Part shown: in pieces, positions 1 through 11,060 of the stretch | Layout of the letters: every line of letters begins with the position of its first letter | How positions within the stretch are numbered: the stretch's first letter is position 1 | NCBI GenBank assembly: GCA_032718565.1 | Contig: JAVGVS010000018.1 | Location: 3,030,017 to 3,094,016 of the forward strand | Direction: 5' to 3' | Length of the DNA: 64,000 nucleotides | From: Distichodus sexfasciatus | Taxonomy: Eukaryota > Chordata > Actinopteri > Characiformes > Distichodontidae | Notes under the pieces: model-generated | Seen by the model: only the letters and a program-made list of their open reading frames with translations | What the model was told of the DNA's origin: nothing | Database searches by the model: none | Translations under genes and position numbers: made by a program

Positions 1-148
1 CTATATACTGTCAGTAGAGCCCAGCCCTACTCTTACACTAAAATTAGTGACATACATGATTATGTAGGTGTGACTGGGCTAAATTACACGTGGCCCTGTT
101 ACACCTACACTGTTTCAAGTTACTTAAATAAGCAGAGCCAGCACTAAC

Positions 149-546
149 CCCATGATGGCTGGGGGGGCTCAATGCCCGTCTCATCTCCCCGTCCGTCACA
201 GAGCGTGACATCTTTGGCTGCTCTTCACAGCAGCCGTCTGCCTCAGAGAAAGATGAGCCGCTGCCCGCTTCAAGCCCCGAGGCGGCTCCCAGGGGGCCAG
301 CAGGAGTCTGGGCCAGCCCCTGGCTGATACTCGATTTGCTGAAGGCCTTGAAGAGATTGTGGCTGCTGTAGGTGTCCAGACTGCTGGAGGAGGGTGAGGT
401 GGTCAGACTGTCCGAGTCGCCATCCAAAGACAGCTGCTCTTGAAGAACCGAAGTCAATCCGTCACCCTGAGAGACCGTCAGTCTCTTTTGGACCCCGGTG
501 TACAGAGAGACGTTGTCCTCACACGCTAGAGAGACCTCAGAGCTCT
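149..546 (-). CDS. sash1: sash1 coding exon 10
   Basis: It contains LYTGVQKRL, SDSLTTSPSSSSLDT and KMSRSVTDGEMRRAL, matching human LYSGVHKKP, SDSLTTSPSSSSLDT and KVSRSLTEGEMKKGL. It is a Ser-rich, probably disordered linker and is longer than its human counterpart. The donor GTTAGT is at 143-148. The acceptor CCTCAG is the best phase-consistent choice, but nearby AGs are possible. Confidence 0.88.
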
Positions 547-3500
547 CTGAGGCAACAATTACAACAAGTTATAGACAAAGTAACAAACTATTGATTTAAA
601 ACAACCGACTGAGTATAAATTAATCCAGGGATTTGGAAAAAGAGACGTATGCTAAGACAAATATCAAAACAATCGTTCTGTTATTGCAATGTTAAGAGCC
701 TCTTGTTGAAACTGTTTTACTGCAATGCGCCCAATAGGTAGTTTTCAACAAGTTGTAGTCAACAGGAACACAGCAGATTTACACTGCCCTCCAAAAGTCT
801 GGAAACGCCCCTGGCAAAGTGGGGTTTTGGACGATATCAGCATAAATCCTCATCATTGTTTGGTGCAAATACATTAAAGTAACTTGACATTATCTTTGGA
901 TACCAGCAATAATAATTTTTATTTTGATTACATAATAATGTCAATATATACATGTCAAAGTCAGACGTGCACCTTTGCTAGCTGTGATGTCTGGTTACTG
1001 GTTTAAACTTGGCCCAGGTTTTTAAAAGATTTTTGGGTCAGCACACCTTAATAGCTTTACAATTGATTGGTTCATTGACAGCTCGGATGCCCAGATTATG
1101 CAGAGCTGTAATAGCTGCTAATGGTGGATATTTTGATGAATCCAAACTTGAAGTATTTTCTATGTATAAACTGTTTCATAAACTGTTTATGTGATAAAAT
1201 ATGTTTTCGTAGTTTGTGTTGTCCCTTATCAGTGCAACATTATCACAAATTAAAAAGGATTCATGGCAATACTGTCCAAAACCCCACTTCGCCAGGGGCG
1301 TTTCCAAACTTTTGGAGGGCAGTGTACATTTTTAAGACTCTTATTCAGAGGCACTTCCATTACCTAGGTTTCCTCATCAAGCTGACTGAGGATTGTGAGA
1401 CTTATATATACATATATAAAACCGAGGTATAAATATGGACAAAACCACCATGATGATCACATAACACAATGACCTCAAACCTGGAATACTGTGACACTGT
1501 GTATATCAAAGTTAGCGCCACTGTAAACACATGCCTTATTACACATATCCTACTTGTCTACCTAAACATCTGTACCACTGCAATCTTTGAGGTTTTGTAT
1601 GTGCTTCTCCTGACCTCTTGATGTGGGTTTTTTGTTCTCATCTATCCTGATGAGCTTTTTCCTCACACGGCGGGTGGAGCTGACCAGCTTGTGAAGCCTG
1701 CGGAAAGCCAGTGACTCTTCCAAGTCATCGTCTGACTGCTCACGTGACTGCAGACAGATTGAGATCAAAGATAAAATGGTCAAAGTCAAAATCAAAGTAA
1801 ACTTTGTCATCTCTACTATATACCGTACAGATATACAGAGAGATGAGATGAATAAAAATACTTTAAGACATCTCTTAAATAAGCTTTTTAGTATTAATAA
1901 AGAAAATGCACTCAGTCATTAGTCAAGATATTAACATCCAATTATCCAACTAAATTAACTCTAGAATATAAAGAGATGTAGAAAAGCTAAATCTAAAGTA
2001 ATGTTCTGTAAGCAGTTACATACTGAGCTATAATCAGCTTTGGAACTTTTATGGCCCTAAATGGCTGCTCCAGGTTTTACTGCACTGACTACAGAAATGT
2101 ACTTATTAACCGTGTAAATTCAAAGCAGACCACAACAGAAAACAGCACTGCATTAACGAGGATTTAAAATGGCACATGGGCTTGTCTGAACTGTGTGTTT
2201 TAATAGCTATTTGCTGTGAGCTGCCTATGGAAAGCTGGCGACCAAATGAGACAGAAACCGTCAGACAGACATCAACCAAGGAAGTGAAAGTAGAATGTCT
2301 TTATCGAGCTTCATTTCATACATTAAGCACACCACATTTTTCAACCACAGTGTGTGGTCCCGCCATAGTTTGTGTATGAGAAACGCTGGGTTGGAACGCC
2401 TGATGATATGCATAAACCACATGTAGGCCCTTTTTAAACATGGGGTCTGTGGAAGGCAGACACATACTCTGTTTTACAGCTTTTGAGGCTGAACATCAGG
2501 CCGTGTTTTTTATTTGAAGGTTTTCTGTGGGTTCAGAGCAGAAATTAAAGAGAAGCGACGTGCATACCGGCAAATGTATAAAAGGTATTCTCACAAAGCA
2601 TCTTAGAAGTGCTGACAAAAGCAGGACTATGTATTAGCTGATATATGATTCTGATGATGAGACATCTTGTCCCAAGTCTTTGAATAAGAAATCTGAAGGT
2701 GAAATTTCCTTTTCTCTTCCAGCCCATCATATTATTTACTTTTGGGCCACAGGTCATCATTCAGCTAGTTCAGTTACTAAAAAGCAAACAACCACACCAA
2801 TAATTTCAGACATTCTTCTGAGTATACATACACATCACAGAAAAATAGGGAGAAAGATAAAAGAGTAACAGAGTAAGTCCATCCAGTGGAATCGGTGGAA
2901 TGGGCCCTGCGACTGAGCCCCCTAATCACACCATCCCTGCACAAAAGAGCTGCGGCCTGCAGAACCCAGCTCAGGCCGTCATTCAGTTGGCCAAAATGCC
3001 ACAATGGGGGTTTAAAGCATTGATGACAATGAATAGAGCCTGGCCTGGAGGCCCAGGGGGGAGGGACAGGGGCCTGGGGTGGACCGAACGGGTTTGGGGA
3101 GGGGAGAGTGCAATCGGTGGTTTAAGTCCAGGACATGGAGGGGGGAGGGGTATCAACAAATGCCTGGCAGAGTGGGTGACATTCCTGCTGGGAGCACGCC
3201 TGAGTCTAGAGGAAGTGGCGCAGTCAATAAACTAGCTCATTACAACAAAAAAGGCTCTGGCATGCCTAATAATACACAGCTCAATAAAGTGGAAATGGTG
3301 CAGGAGGGAGAAGATTCAAAAGAGAGATGCTACTCACATTGCAGTTGGACGATTCATTCGTATTGGGACTGGTCGCATCCGTCCATTCTGGCGTTTCCGT
3401 GTTCCCCGACTGCCTGTTTTGAGTCTCGTACTCTTTCAGCTAGTGGTAGACAACAACAGAGTGTTTTTAAGGATCAGGCTAATATAATAGTGTGTTCTTC

Positions 3501-6500
3501 AGTTTGGCCTAGAAGGCCTCAGCATTACAGACATGTCAAATGTTTTGGTTAGAGTGAGTGACCCATTTGGTGGACAAAAACAAAGCTCCAGGAGGGAAAA
3601 CTTTAATGGGATTTGCAGGTACAATCAACAAGTATTATATACAGGTATAAAAGACATAAATAAATAAAAAACTAAGTATAAATAAATATAAAATAAATAA
3701 AAATACATAAAAACTAAGTGTAAACAAATTAACCTGCCAGAAAGGACAACAGTAGCGCCGTACCCTAGCTAAGGCCTCCTCTACAGTGATCATCTTTTCC
3801 TTCACCATCATCATCAGTTGGATTCGTTCTTCGTCACTCATTGTGATCTCGCTAGCCACAAAACCCAGGTCTTCACCTACAGAACACATTTAAAATGCAT
3901 TCAAAACAAAGTGAAGATCTATCAGGTTAATAACTTCTCAACTCATATATGCAAAGACTTTCACACCTTTTGATGTCTGCCGTAAACTGCCTTTTTGTGT
4001 CTTGCGAAAATTTTGCCAGAAGGACTTGTTTTTCTTCCTAGAGTCCCACTTCCCTGCATTGAGGAAGATGTCGAGAACATATTTAGGACTGATATAACAC
4101 ACAGACTAATACAAAAGACAGACTGGCACAGCTGCAAATAAATATATGAAAATTATTGGACAGTGCTATTAATGTACACAACGACGCAAAAGAGGAATGT
4201 ACAAAGGTCTAAGACTTTCATATCTCTTTTTCTCCCTCACAGACCACATACCTGCAGATCCATCTTCCGAGCTGGACTTGTGCATTGAGAGCCTTGAAAC
4301 AATGGACAAATAAAAAAATATAAACAACTGCTCTCAAAAAAGTAGACAGAACACAGTGAGAATCTCCGCCGTACCTGTTTTCCCACATTATTTTCTTCAT
4401 TATCATATAAGCTACCCAAACATTTCCATTAACAATTCCTAATGCTTTTCCATTTTCCAGGGGTCAGCAGCTTGCAACGTCCATGATGCCCGCAGACCAG
4501 TAAACCGGTGACCGATTTGTTTGAGTTAAGATAAAGAGGCAAACGGCTGGCTCCTGAACCCAACACACCTCAACACAGCCCACAGCAACAATGGGGGCTT
4601 TTCACACACAGTTGGGTTTTTAGTACAACCGTAGTGTTCACGTGGCCTGTGCATTCCTCTCTCTCTCTCTCCGTTTCTCAGCTGATGCTAACTTGCTGAT
4701 GTTAGCTATCAGTCGTCTGAACAGCATGTGTCACCGTGCAAGGCAAAGCTACAAATAACATCATCCTCCACCATCCTAGAATCCTCCTTGTGTTATTTCC
4801 AGCTTCTCTTTATGGTAGATTAATATTCTCATTTTAATCTGACTATTACTTCAAGCAGGGAGTAAAACATACACAGTAGGTACAAACAGGTGCATGGTTC
4901 TCTATTTGATCCAGAGACTCATCTCCCACTTTCCACTTCCACTCATTCAATTGTAGGAAGGAAGCACTGAGGAGGAAGACAAAGGGGTCACCAGGAAACG
5001 CATGAGGCATCACCTCTACACTCCCACGTACGGATATGTTTAATGGGGTAGCAAGGTGCTTGTGCAGTTAGTCATATTGTACCTCTAAGAACTCAAAATA
5101 AACTCAACACCAAGGCAAAAGGCAGGAAATAATAGTTTTTTTCCTAATCACAAACATATCCAAGAGGTGTAACATCAATTACCATCATCTACTACAAACA
5201 TATCCACATAATGGCACACAAAACAAACAATACTGTGATACAACGTTATACTGTGATACAACGTTATACTGTCATACAACGTTATCTACCTTCTCTCAAC
5301 TTCAGGAGTTGATGCAGCACTGTTAAGCCCCAGAGACTCCTGGAAGGCAAAAAATGTCAATTAAACTCAGTCTTGGACTCTGTCTCAGAAGCTGGACATA
5401 AAATATCGTTTTAACAAGACCCTGGATGCTCACCTGAATTTCACAGCGCAGTTGAAGTGATGTAGTCATTGGTTCAGGCTTTTCCTGAGTAGCACAAAAA
5501 AATGTAAGTGAGTTTTGTTCATTTCTTATTGATCCATGTACTACATTCTCTATCTCAAAAACCTAGTCAACCGTTACAAAAACTAGCAGACAGTCTGCCT
5601 GGAAGAAAGTATTCGTACTGTTTCTGTGTCTTGAGACACTCTGCGCTTGCGAAGTTCCTCCATCCTCTCATGCACGTCACTGTAAGAGGTGCTGTAATAC
5701 TCAGAGTACTCCTTAGCCAGGTCCTCGATGTTTCCCAGAGAGCCATCCTACAAAAGACAGGAAAATGCAGCATTAGTTTTGAGATGCTGCAATTAAAGAA
5801 AATAACTTTCGTTTGAGGTGCACATGTAATTCATGAATTAAAAAAGGAAAACTCTTAATTCTTATGGCACTTTATATAAAAATAAAATTTAGGTCCCCGT
5901 CTCGTTGACCCAACTCTTGAGCTCTACTTCAGCTTGACTGGGATGAGAAGAGCTGGCGTATGACGCAGCTGCAGTCTGGAGTGACCTCAACTAAATCAAC
6001 TCAAACAAAACTCTGAAGGGAAGAGGCAGAGGTCTAGATACACTTTAAGAGATAACAAAGTTTTCAAATTCTTACTGATAGAAGCATCACTTCCAGCTAT
6101 TGTTTCAGTCAAAAAGATGTGATGTTTGTTTTGTGGTCACAGAAAGCCAAAAACAGACTTTATCTCAGCATTTTGCAAATTCATCCCCAAATGCCCCACG
6201 ATTACTTATGAGCACCATGACATGTTTAGTGCAACACACTTGATGATACACATTGTCTGGAAACAATTCATTACCAAAGAATGTCCCACAAAGATTAAGG
6301 TCACACGGCAGGAAACCCTGCTTTCGCTAACGTGACGTTCCAAACAGGAAAAACATTTATAAAGTGGTTATATGTGCCCCTATAAAGTGTGTCAGACATC
6401 ATTAAAAAGAACAGAGGACTGTGGGAGTCAACAAGCTACTTCATCATGTGAATACAAATATCCAACAGCCAGTATATTCACAAGAAAATCTTTATTACTG

Positions 6501-6802
6501 CTAGTTACACGGTGAATCAAAGAGAAAGAAAAATACTTCACAAAGATCTTCTCAATTGTCTGGCATGTCTAAATTATGTCATTATATTTTAACAAAGAAA
6601 ATATATTGTTTAAACACTTACATTTTTTGATAATAGTAAATAACAAAAATTTTTGAAACTGATTAAAACCATGCGTCAAAATGTAAAAACAGTTTACACT
6701 TACCAATATATCCATCAAATCTGCCCAGACATGGGAAAAATTATCAGGTGCATTGGCATTCAGATATGACCCAACATCAGCGTTGGTGCTTTCATTCTCC
6801 AT
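149..6802 (-). CDS. sash1: sash1, 5' part (ten coding exons, continues beyond left edge)
   Basis: SAM and SH3 domain-containing protein 1 is a cytoplasmic adaptor of the SLY family. It is linked to TRAF6/NF-kB signalling, cell adhesion and, in humans, pigmentation disorders. Ten exons with GT-AG boundaries join into 414 in-frame codons: 6704-6802, 5619-5747, 5434-5484, 5290-5339, 4252-4292, 3967-4053, 3764-3876, 3338-3439, 1576-1747 and 149-546. Diagnostic SASH1 segments appear in the expected order: DGSLGNIEDL, ERMEELRKRRVSQD, KKNKSFWQNFRKTQ, SEITMSDEERIQLMMMVKEK, STRRVRKKLIR and SDSLTTSPSSSSLDT. The SLY, SH3 and SAM domains lie downstream, outside the window. The start at 6802 has a favourable context (AGGATGG), but the first 23 or so residues do not resemble the longer acidic N-terminus of human SASH1. 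Family assignment is near certain. Which teleost duplicate (a or b) this is cannot be told. Confidence 0.95.
782..1324. mobile_element. Tc1/mariner-type element, internally deleted
   Basis: The ends are inverted repeats of about 50 bp, beginning CACTGCCCTCCAAAAGT and ending in its near-complement. They are flanked by TA at 780-781 and 1325-1326, the target duplication typical of Tc1/mariner. Inside, a plus-strand stretch from 1009 reads ...ARMPRLCRAVIAANGGYFDES, like the C-terminal tail of fish Tc1 transposases. At 543 bp it is far shorter than an autonomous copy (about 1.3-1.6 kb), so it is dead or only trans-mobilisable. It lies in the sash1 intron between exons 9 and 10. Confidence 0.85.
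1576..1747 (-). CDS. sash1: sash1 coding exon 9
   Basis: It encodes SREQSDDDLEES and RLHKLVSSTRRVRKKLIR, close to human SREQSDDETEES and RLHKLVNSTRRVRKKLIR. The acceptor is CTGCAG. I chose the donor GTACAG because the next candidate lies after an in-frame stop. The resulting phase (1) fits the next exon. Confidence 0.9.
3338..3439 (-). CDS. sash1: sash1 coding exon 8
   Basis: It has 34 whole codons, starting LKEYETQNRQSG and ending ESSNCN. Both ends match human (LKEYEAQHRQS, GSSNCN) while the middle is diverged. The acceptor is CACTAG and the donor a consensus GTGAGT. Confidence 0.92.
3764..3876 (-). CDS. sash1: sash1 coding exon 7
   Basis: It encodes GEDLGFVASEI and then TMSDEERIQLMMMVKEK and MITVEEALAR, nearly identical to human SASH1. 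The acceptor is CTGTAG and the donor GTACGG. Confidence 0.97.
3967..4053 (-). CDS. sash1: sash1 coding exon 6
   Basis: It encodes KWDSRKKNKSFWQNFRKTQ followed by KGSLRQTSK, a basic segment matching human KKKNKYFWQNFRKNQKG. The acceptor is AATGCAG and the donor GTGTGA. Confidence 0.95.
4252..4292 (-). CDS. sash1: sash1 coding exon 5
   Basis: A 41-bp micro-exon encoding LSMHKSSSEDGSA, comparable to human NPLHKSNSEDSSV. The acceptor is TTTCAAG and the donor GTATGT. Its phases fit both neighbouring exons. Confidence 0.88.
5231..5284. repeat. Three 18-bp tandem copies
   Basis: The unit tactgtgatacaacgtta occurs three times head to tail, the third copy with one change. The array abuts the 5' splice site of sash1 exon 4. 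Confidence 0.9.
5290..5339 (-). CDS. sash1: sash1 coding exon 4
   Basis: It encodes ESLGLNSAASTPEVER plus two bases of the next codon, matching human ESLGFCSAVSTPEVER. The donor GTAGAT (5284-5289) abuts an 18-bp tandem repeat in the intron. Confidence 0.93.
5434..5484 (-). CDS. sash1: sash1 coding exon 3
   Basis: It has 17 codons reading EKPEPMTTSLQLRCEIQ, matching human EKPDASPTSLQLRSQI. The acceptor is CTCAG and the donor GTGAGC. Length 51, frame-neutral. Confidence 0.92.
5619..5747 (-). CDS. sash1: sash1 coding exon 2
   Basis: It has 43 whole codons, including DGSLGNIEDLAKEYSEYY and ERMEELRKRRVSQD, the most conserved N-terminal block of SASH1. The acceptor TTTGTAG is at 5748 and up. The donor is GTACGA. 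Confidence 0.95.
6704..6802 (-). CDS. sash1: sash1 coding exon 1
   Basis: It encodes 33 residues, starting MENES and ending VWADLMDIL. The end matches the human RLWTDVMGIL segment just before the first intron. The donor is a perfect GTAAGT at 6698-6703. The residues before VWADLMDIL look unlike human, so this may be a fish-specific or alternative first exon. Confidence 0.85.
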
Positions 6803-7080
6803 CCTTATACATCAGTTTTAAAGAATGCTGTGGTTTATTTAAATTGATGAAAATAACACAAAAGCGCAGTACAGTTGCCTAAAGTTGTAGTGGATTCTCC
6901 GAGAGGAAAACAGCAGGATGATGAAGTGCTGCGACTCCACAAGTCACACAAAATCGCTCCGGAAATCCATCTGGCAGGAGCAGCTTCACACGCCAACAAT
7001 ATGAGTCCGTTTTAAATGAGCAATATGCTCCAAGAGCATTCAGGGATTTCCATAGGAAACGTTACAGCTGATCCTGAAAA
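6803..7080 (-). promoter_or_regulatory. sash1: sash1 5' UTR and likely promoter side
   Basis: This segment lies directly upstream of the sash1 start codon on the minus strand. It has some CpGs around 6,890-6,970 and no obvious TATA box at a fixed distance. I see no splice acceptor right before the ATG that would force another upstream exon. The transcription start cannot be located from sequence alone. Confidence 0.4.
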
Positions 7081-10000
7081 ATCCACTGATGCCCTCCACA
7101 GACGGCATTGGTTTCGTTTTGTTTTCTAGCCTTACCTCCACTTGAAAACTAGTTTATCTGCCTTAAAGACAGGGCAAGTAATTTTTTATATTTAATGATC
7201 ATAATAATCCCTGATAGAACCCTTCACTTGTAAGATACTCTTCATGAATTGATAAGAAAAAGCTAACTAGATATTTTATGGATCAAATACACTGCCTAAA
7301 CCACAGCTGACAGAAACAGCACCTGCAGGGTTTATGTGTCTCCGATAGACACAGAATGGCTTATTGGGGTTGATTAATATTCTACAGACTAGGCAGAGCA
7401 GTGGGGAAAGAAGTGGCGTTTCAGAGCTGGAGCTGGCTTCGACCTAGCGATGAGAACATAAATACCCCTCTCAGAGTGCTTCATTCAACAGTTATCCAAA
7501 GATCACCATGTAACATGAAAATAAACAGCACAAACAAGACGGTTCAGACCTTGCAAAATAACCAATAAAGGAAATTCATCTTCCTTATTTACACAATTTA
7601 GTGTAAATGTAAACAAAGACGTGTCAGAGTTCTGATCTAGATGATCAAATGACTGCATCAGTTATATATCATATATAAACTACATTTTAGAAGACTAATG
7701 TTCCACAATTGTCTGAATGACAGACTTTCACATATTTATTAATTTTTATTGCTTGTTAATTCATTGTCTGACAAAAAATGCTTCAAAGAAGCATGCATAT
7801 ATTCTTATTTGAAACTGCAATATTGCAAAGTTAATGCTAAGGGGTCCAAAGGAACTCTGTAGATGTTTCACTCACGAAGCCCTAAAAGACATTTCCTTCA
7901 TTCCACTCACTGGAAGCATGCAAATTCCTGTGCTGCAAGAGGCACAGGGGTCTCGTGGCCCTACACTCTGTGACTAGCCCAACTGTCTTCTCAAAGAGAA
8001 CCATTCATTTGTTAAGTGACATGCCCTTGAGTCAAAGCTGCACGAAATCTGGCTGCTTTTCATCAGTTAAGAAAGGCGACGGTGGCCAAATGAAAAGCAC
8101 TGTACTGACTCCGGCAACACGGAGCTCCCCAACACAGGCGTCCTCTGATAAACACTCCATTACAGCCCGATCACATGATCATTTCACTGTCTCTAAATGT
8201 GTAGCTCTTTTCTTTGCATGTAAACACGAGGGAGGAGCCCGCTAAAAGAAAGCAACGCTATGAACTGCAAAGATGCTTTTATAATGTAAAAGTCCACTGT
8301 AAGGATGCCAGCAACAACTATTTTTCTATCAATTCTTTTGATGTGTTCACTCTTTTATCTTCCGACTAAAGGTAATTTAGACCTTGCTGGTGGTCTACCC
8401 TCCAGAACAGCACCTGTGGCTGACTTTTTTTAAACTGTTGCATTGATCAGAGACAACCAATGACTGGAAAGGTTTGATAATTCACGCCACATTCATTTCA
8501 ACAAAAAAGCCAGTATTTATTGCAATTATGGGAAGTGTTTAGAAAAATCAAAATTGTATTATTTATTAACAAACTGGATGCTTTTAATGATAAATATTGA
8601 TGCTGACATTTTCAGATCTATTTGGTGTTTTTGATCTCTTCTTTGTCACAATCAAGTAAGAAGAGAAGCTCAAAGTAACGCACTACTATGAGAACACAAT
8701 CAATGAGAACAAGTCACAGACATAGGATGAAGATGAGGAGCATCCCACTGAGAGTTGAGTGGATGCAGGAGTATGACCTGCTGCTTATGAGGATGCTGAA
8801 ATGAGGAAATCCTGTCTCCTTACCCTGAACAATGAGGAGTAAATTGAGCATGTCAGGGCGCAAGAGGATCAGGGTGTCGGAGGGGGGGTGCGGCGCAAGC
8901 TCACGCCCCAGCGAGCAGCTTATTTATCCCCCTTCCCCTGTTTGTAGCAGCAGGGGCGATCCCATCACCCCATGTCTTACAAAATCCCCTCTGCCTCCTC
9001 ATCAACTGATACAGATGATGAAGGAGCCGACATGGCAGGCACACGGGAGAGCAGCTACAGAGAGGAGGTGATTGAGGGCTCACGTCAGCAGTCCTGTCGC
9101 TGATTTCCCATAGTTCTCTCCAGCAGATAGTGGTCACACCATGTTCACCTTAATCAGCTGATCTGCGCCCTGGGGGGGAGGAAGGGGTTGCTGATTGGAA
9201 CAGAGCTGACTCTGTGATTATGCATCACAGAAAAGTGCTTTTTTTTTTAGATTTTGATCAAAAGAATTCCAATCAAGACATCAGCATTTTGAGAACAAAA
9301 AGAGGATTTGGGGATCTAGCCCAAAAGTGGTCAAAGTTCTCAGAATGAGAATGAATAGTTATTTCTCTCTCCAAAATTGATCTCTCCAACATTCTTGAGG
9401 CATGTGACCCCAAAGGTAACTATCTGCAACATAAATGATGTATAGAAAGACCTATATGTGTAAACAAATTTGCATTACTTTAACAGATTTCACAGGGTCT
9501 TTTCTTAGCACATTACCTATGTAGCACCTAGATTCCAATGGGTTTTCTTTTGTTTTGGGGCAGCAGAAGAGTGCATACAGTCCTATCTCACATTCCACGC
9601 ACAATCCCCTCCTGACGAGTGTGAATCAATGTGAGAAGAGCAAGCACTCCACTCATCCAACAAGCCCTTATTACAGAACACAGCAGGGGAGACAGCACTG
9701 CTTCACACCCACGTCTCACACACAAACTTCCATGTGTGACTTACTCTTCCATCAGACCCAGCCCCTATATGACTTACGGTTGGTCATCCTCATCCCGAGA
9801 GCCAAAGAGACACTACTTGGCTCTGAGATGCAGGAAATGATTCAAGAAAGGATTCTCAGGGAGAAATACCAACAACTCTTAATGTCACTAATTAGCTAGT
9901 ATTAATCAACATTATGGAGAGACAAATGCCTTAAACTCAATAAGTTATGTTTTCTTACAACTGTCTTTGTTGTGAGAGGAAAACTGCTGCCAGTTTAACT

Positions 10001-10600
10001 GCCTGTAAGAAATAAAAGCGTCTTGAAATATTTATACTAAAGGAGTTCTTTAATCAAGTACATATGTTCTGATCTGATTTTGAAGTTCCTTTATGGCAAC
10101 CCCCATTCTCTAGTTCAGGCTGTATCCTATTTGAATTATAAATATCCATTTAATAAGACATAACAATGTTTAGACATCTCTGATGAGATTTTTTTAAAAG
10201 TGTGTGTAAGACCGAGGCACATTTTAATGTTCAGGAAGGTAAGTCATTTAAACACTGCCACAGGGCACCAAATGGTTCACAGTGGAGTTGAAGAACTACA
10301 GGAAACTTAACAATCCCTCTCACAGGACACTGGAATCAAAGCATATGGATATGTCATCCAAACAAGAATAAACAGGGTTATAAAACAGACTTCTGCCAGT
10401 TTACATCATTCAGTTTTTGTGAAACTTTTGAAAACAATCCGCCAGACATAAGAATGTGCAGTGTAATCAGAAAACCACATTTCTCAGCACTGACAAAGGC
10501 AACACGTATCCCCAAAACAATTCTCAAAGTTCATAAAGTAACTTCTTACTAAACATCTTGGTCAGCCTTGTTGGATGCTTTGTCATTTGACTGGGACAGA
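7081..10600. other. Non-coding stretch upstream of sash1
   Basis: No exon-like segment with protein similarity is visible on either strand. It is mostly AT-rich unique sequence, with a GC-richer patch at about 8,860-9,230. All open frames here are short and unsupported. Confidence 0.5.
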
Positions 10601-10618
10601 ACATGAAGGTATCCGGTG

Positions 10619-10960
10619 AACTACACTCACCACGTCTCAAGTCGACCAACGGTGCTGCTGTGTCGTGAAGCGGTTGTTAAGAGTCCTGTTTGAAACTTCT
10701 CCTTGGCTCACTCCGAGAACAATGCATGCTCGTGGAGAGAGGAGAGCAGAGAAGAGGGGGAGTGTCCCACTCACATTAATCATGCAGGCAGCTGGCCAGC
10801 GGTGGGGAGCAAATGACGTTAGATAGACTGCAGGGTGGAGCTCTCTCTCTCTGTGTCTCACTTTTTCTGTCTTATTGTCTTTCCTTGTCCGGCTGCAGGA
10901 CACAGCTCAGCCCAAACTAGCTGACTTGCGGCAGATGACACGACTGCACTTTATTAAACT
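10619..10960 (-). promoter_or_regulatory. Candidate alternative sash1 promoter or 5' exon
   Basis: This GC-richer block is followed on the minus strand by a good donor (GTG|GTGAGT, 10625-10630). It could be a non-coding first exon of a longer sash1 transcript splicing to exon 2. No protein similarity is seen. This is inference only. Confidence 0.2.
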
Positions 10961-11060
10961 TCCGCTGACTTTCAATCTAAATTTGCATCGGTGGGAAGGC
11001 TGCGTAGGAGTCTGTGTGTGTGCGTGTGTGTGTGTGGAGTGAGAGAGAGAGAGGGGGGAG

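Noticed and set aside
3079..3552. Plus-strand open frame of 157 codons
   Set aside because: It is antisense to sash1 exon 8, whose minus-strand reading is conserved.
10637..10903. Minus-strand frame of 88 codons as a coding exon
   Set aside because: The peptide has no similarity to SASH1. It is kept only as a possible non-coding 5' exon.
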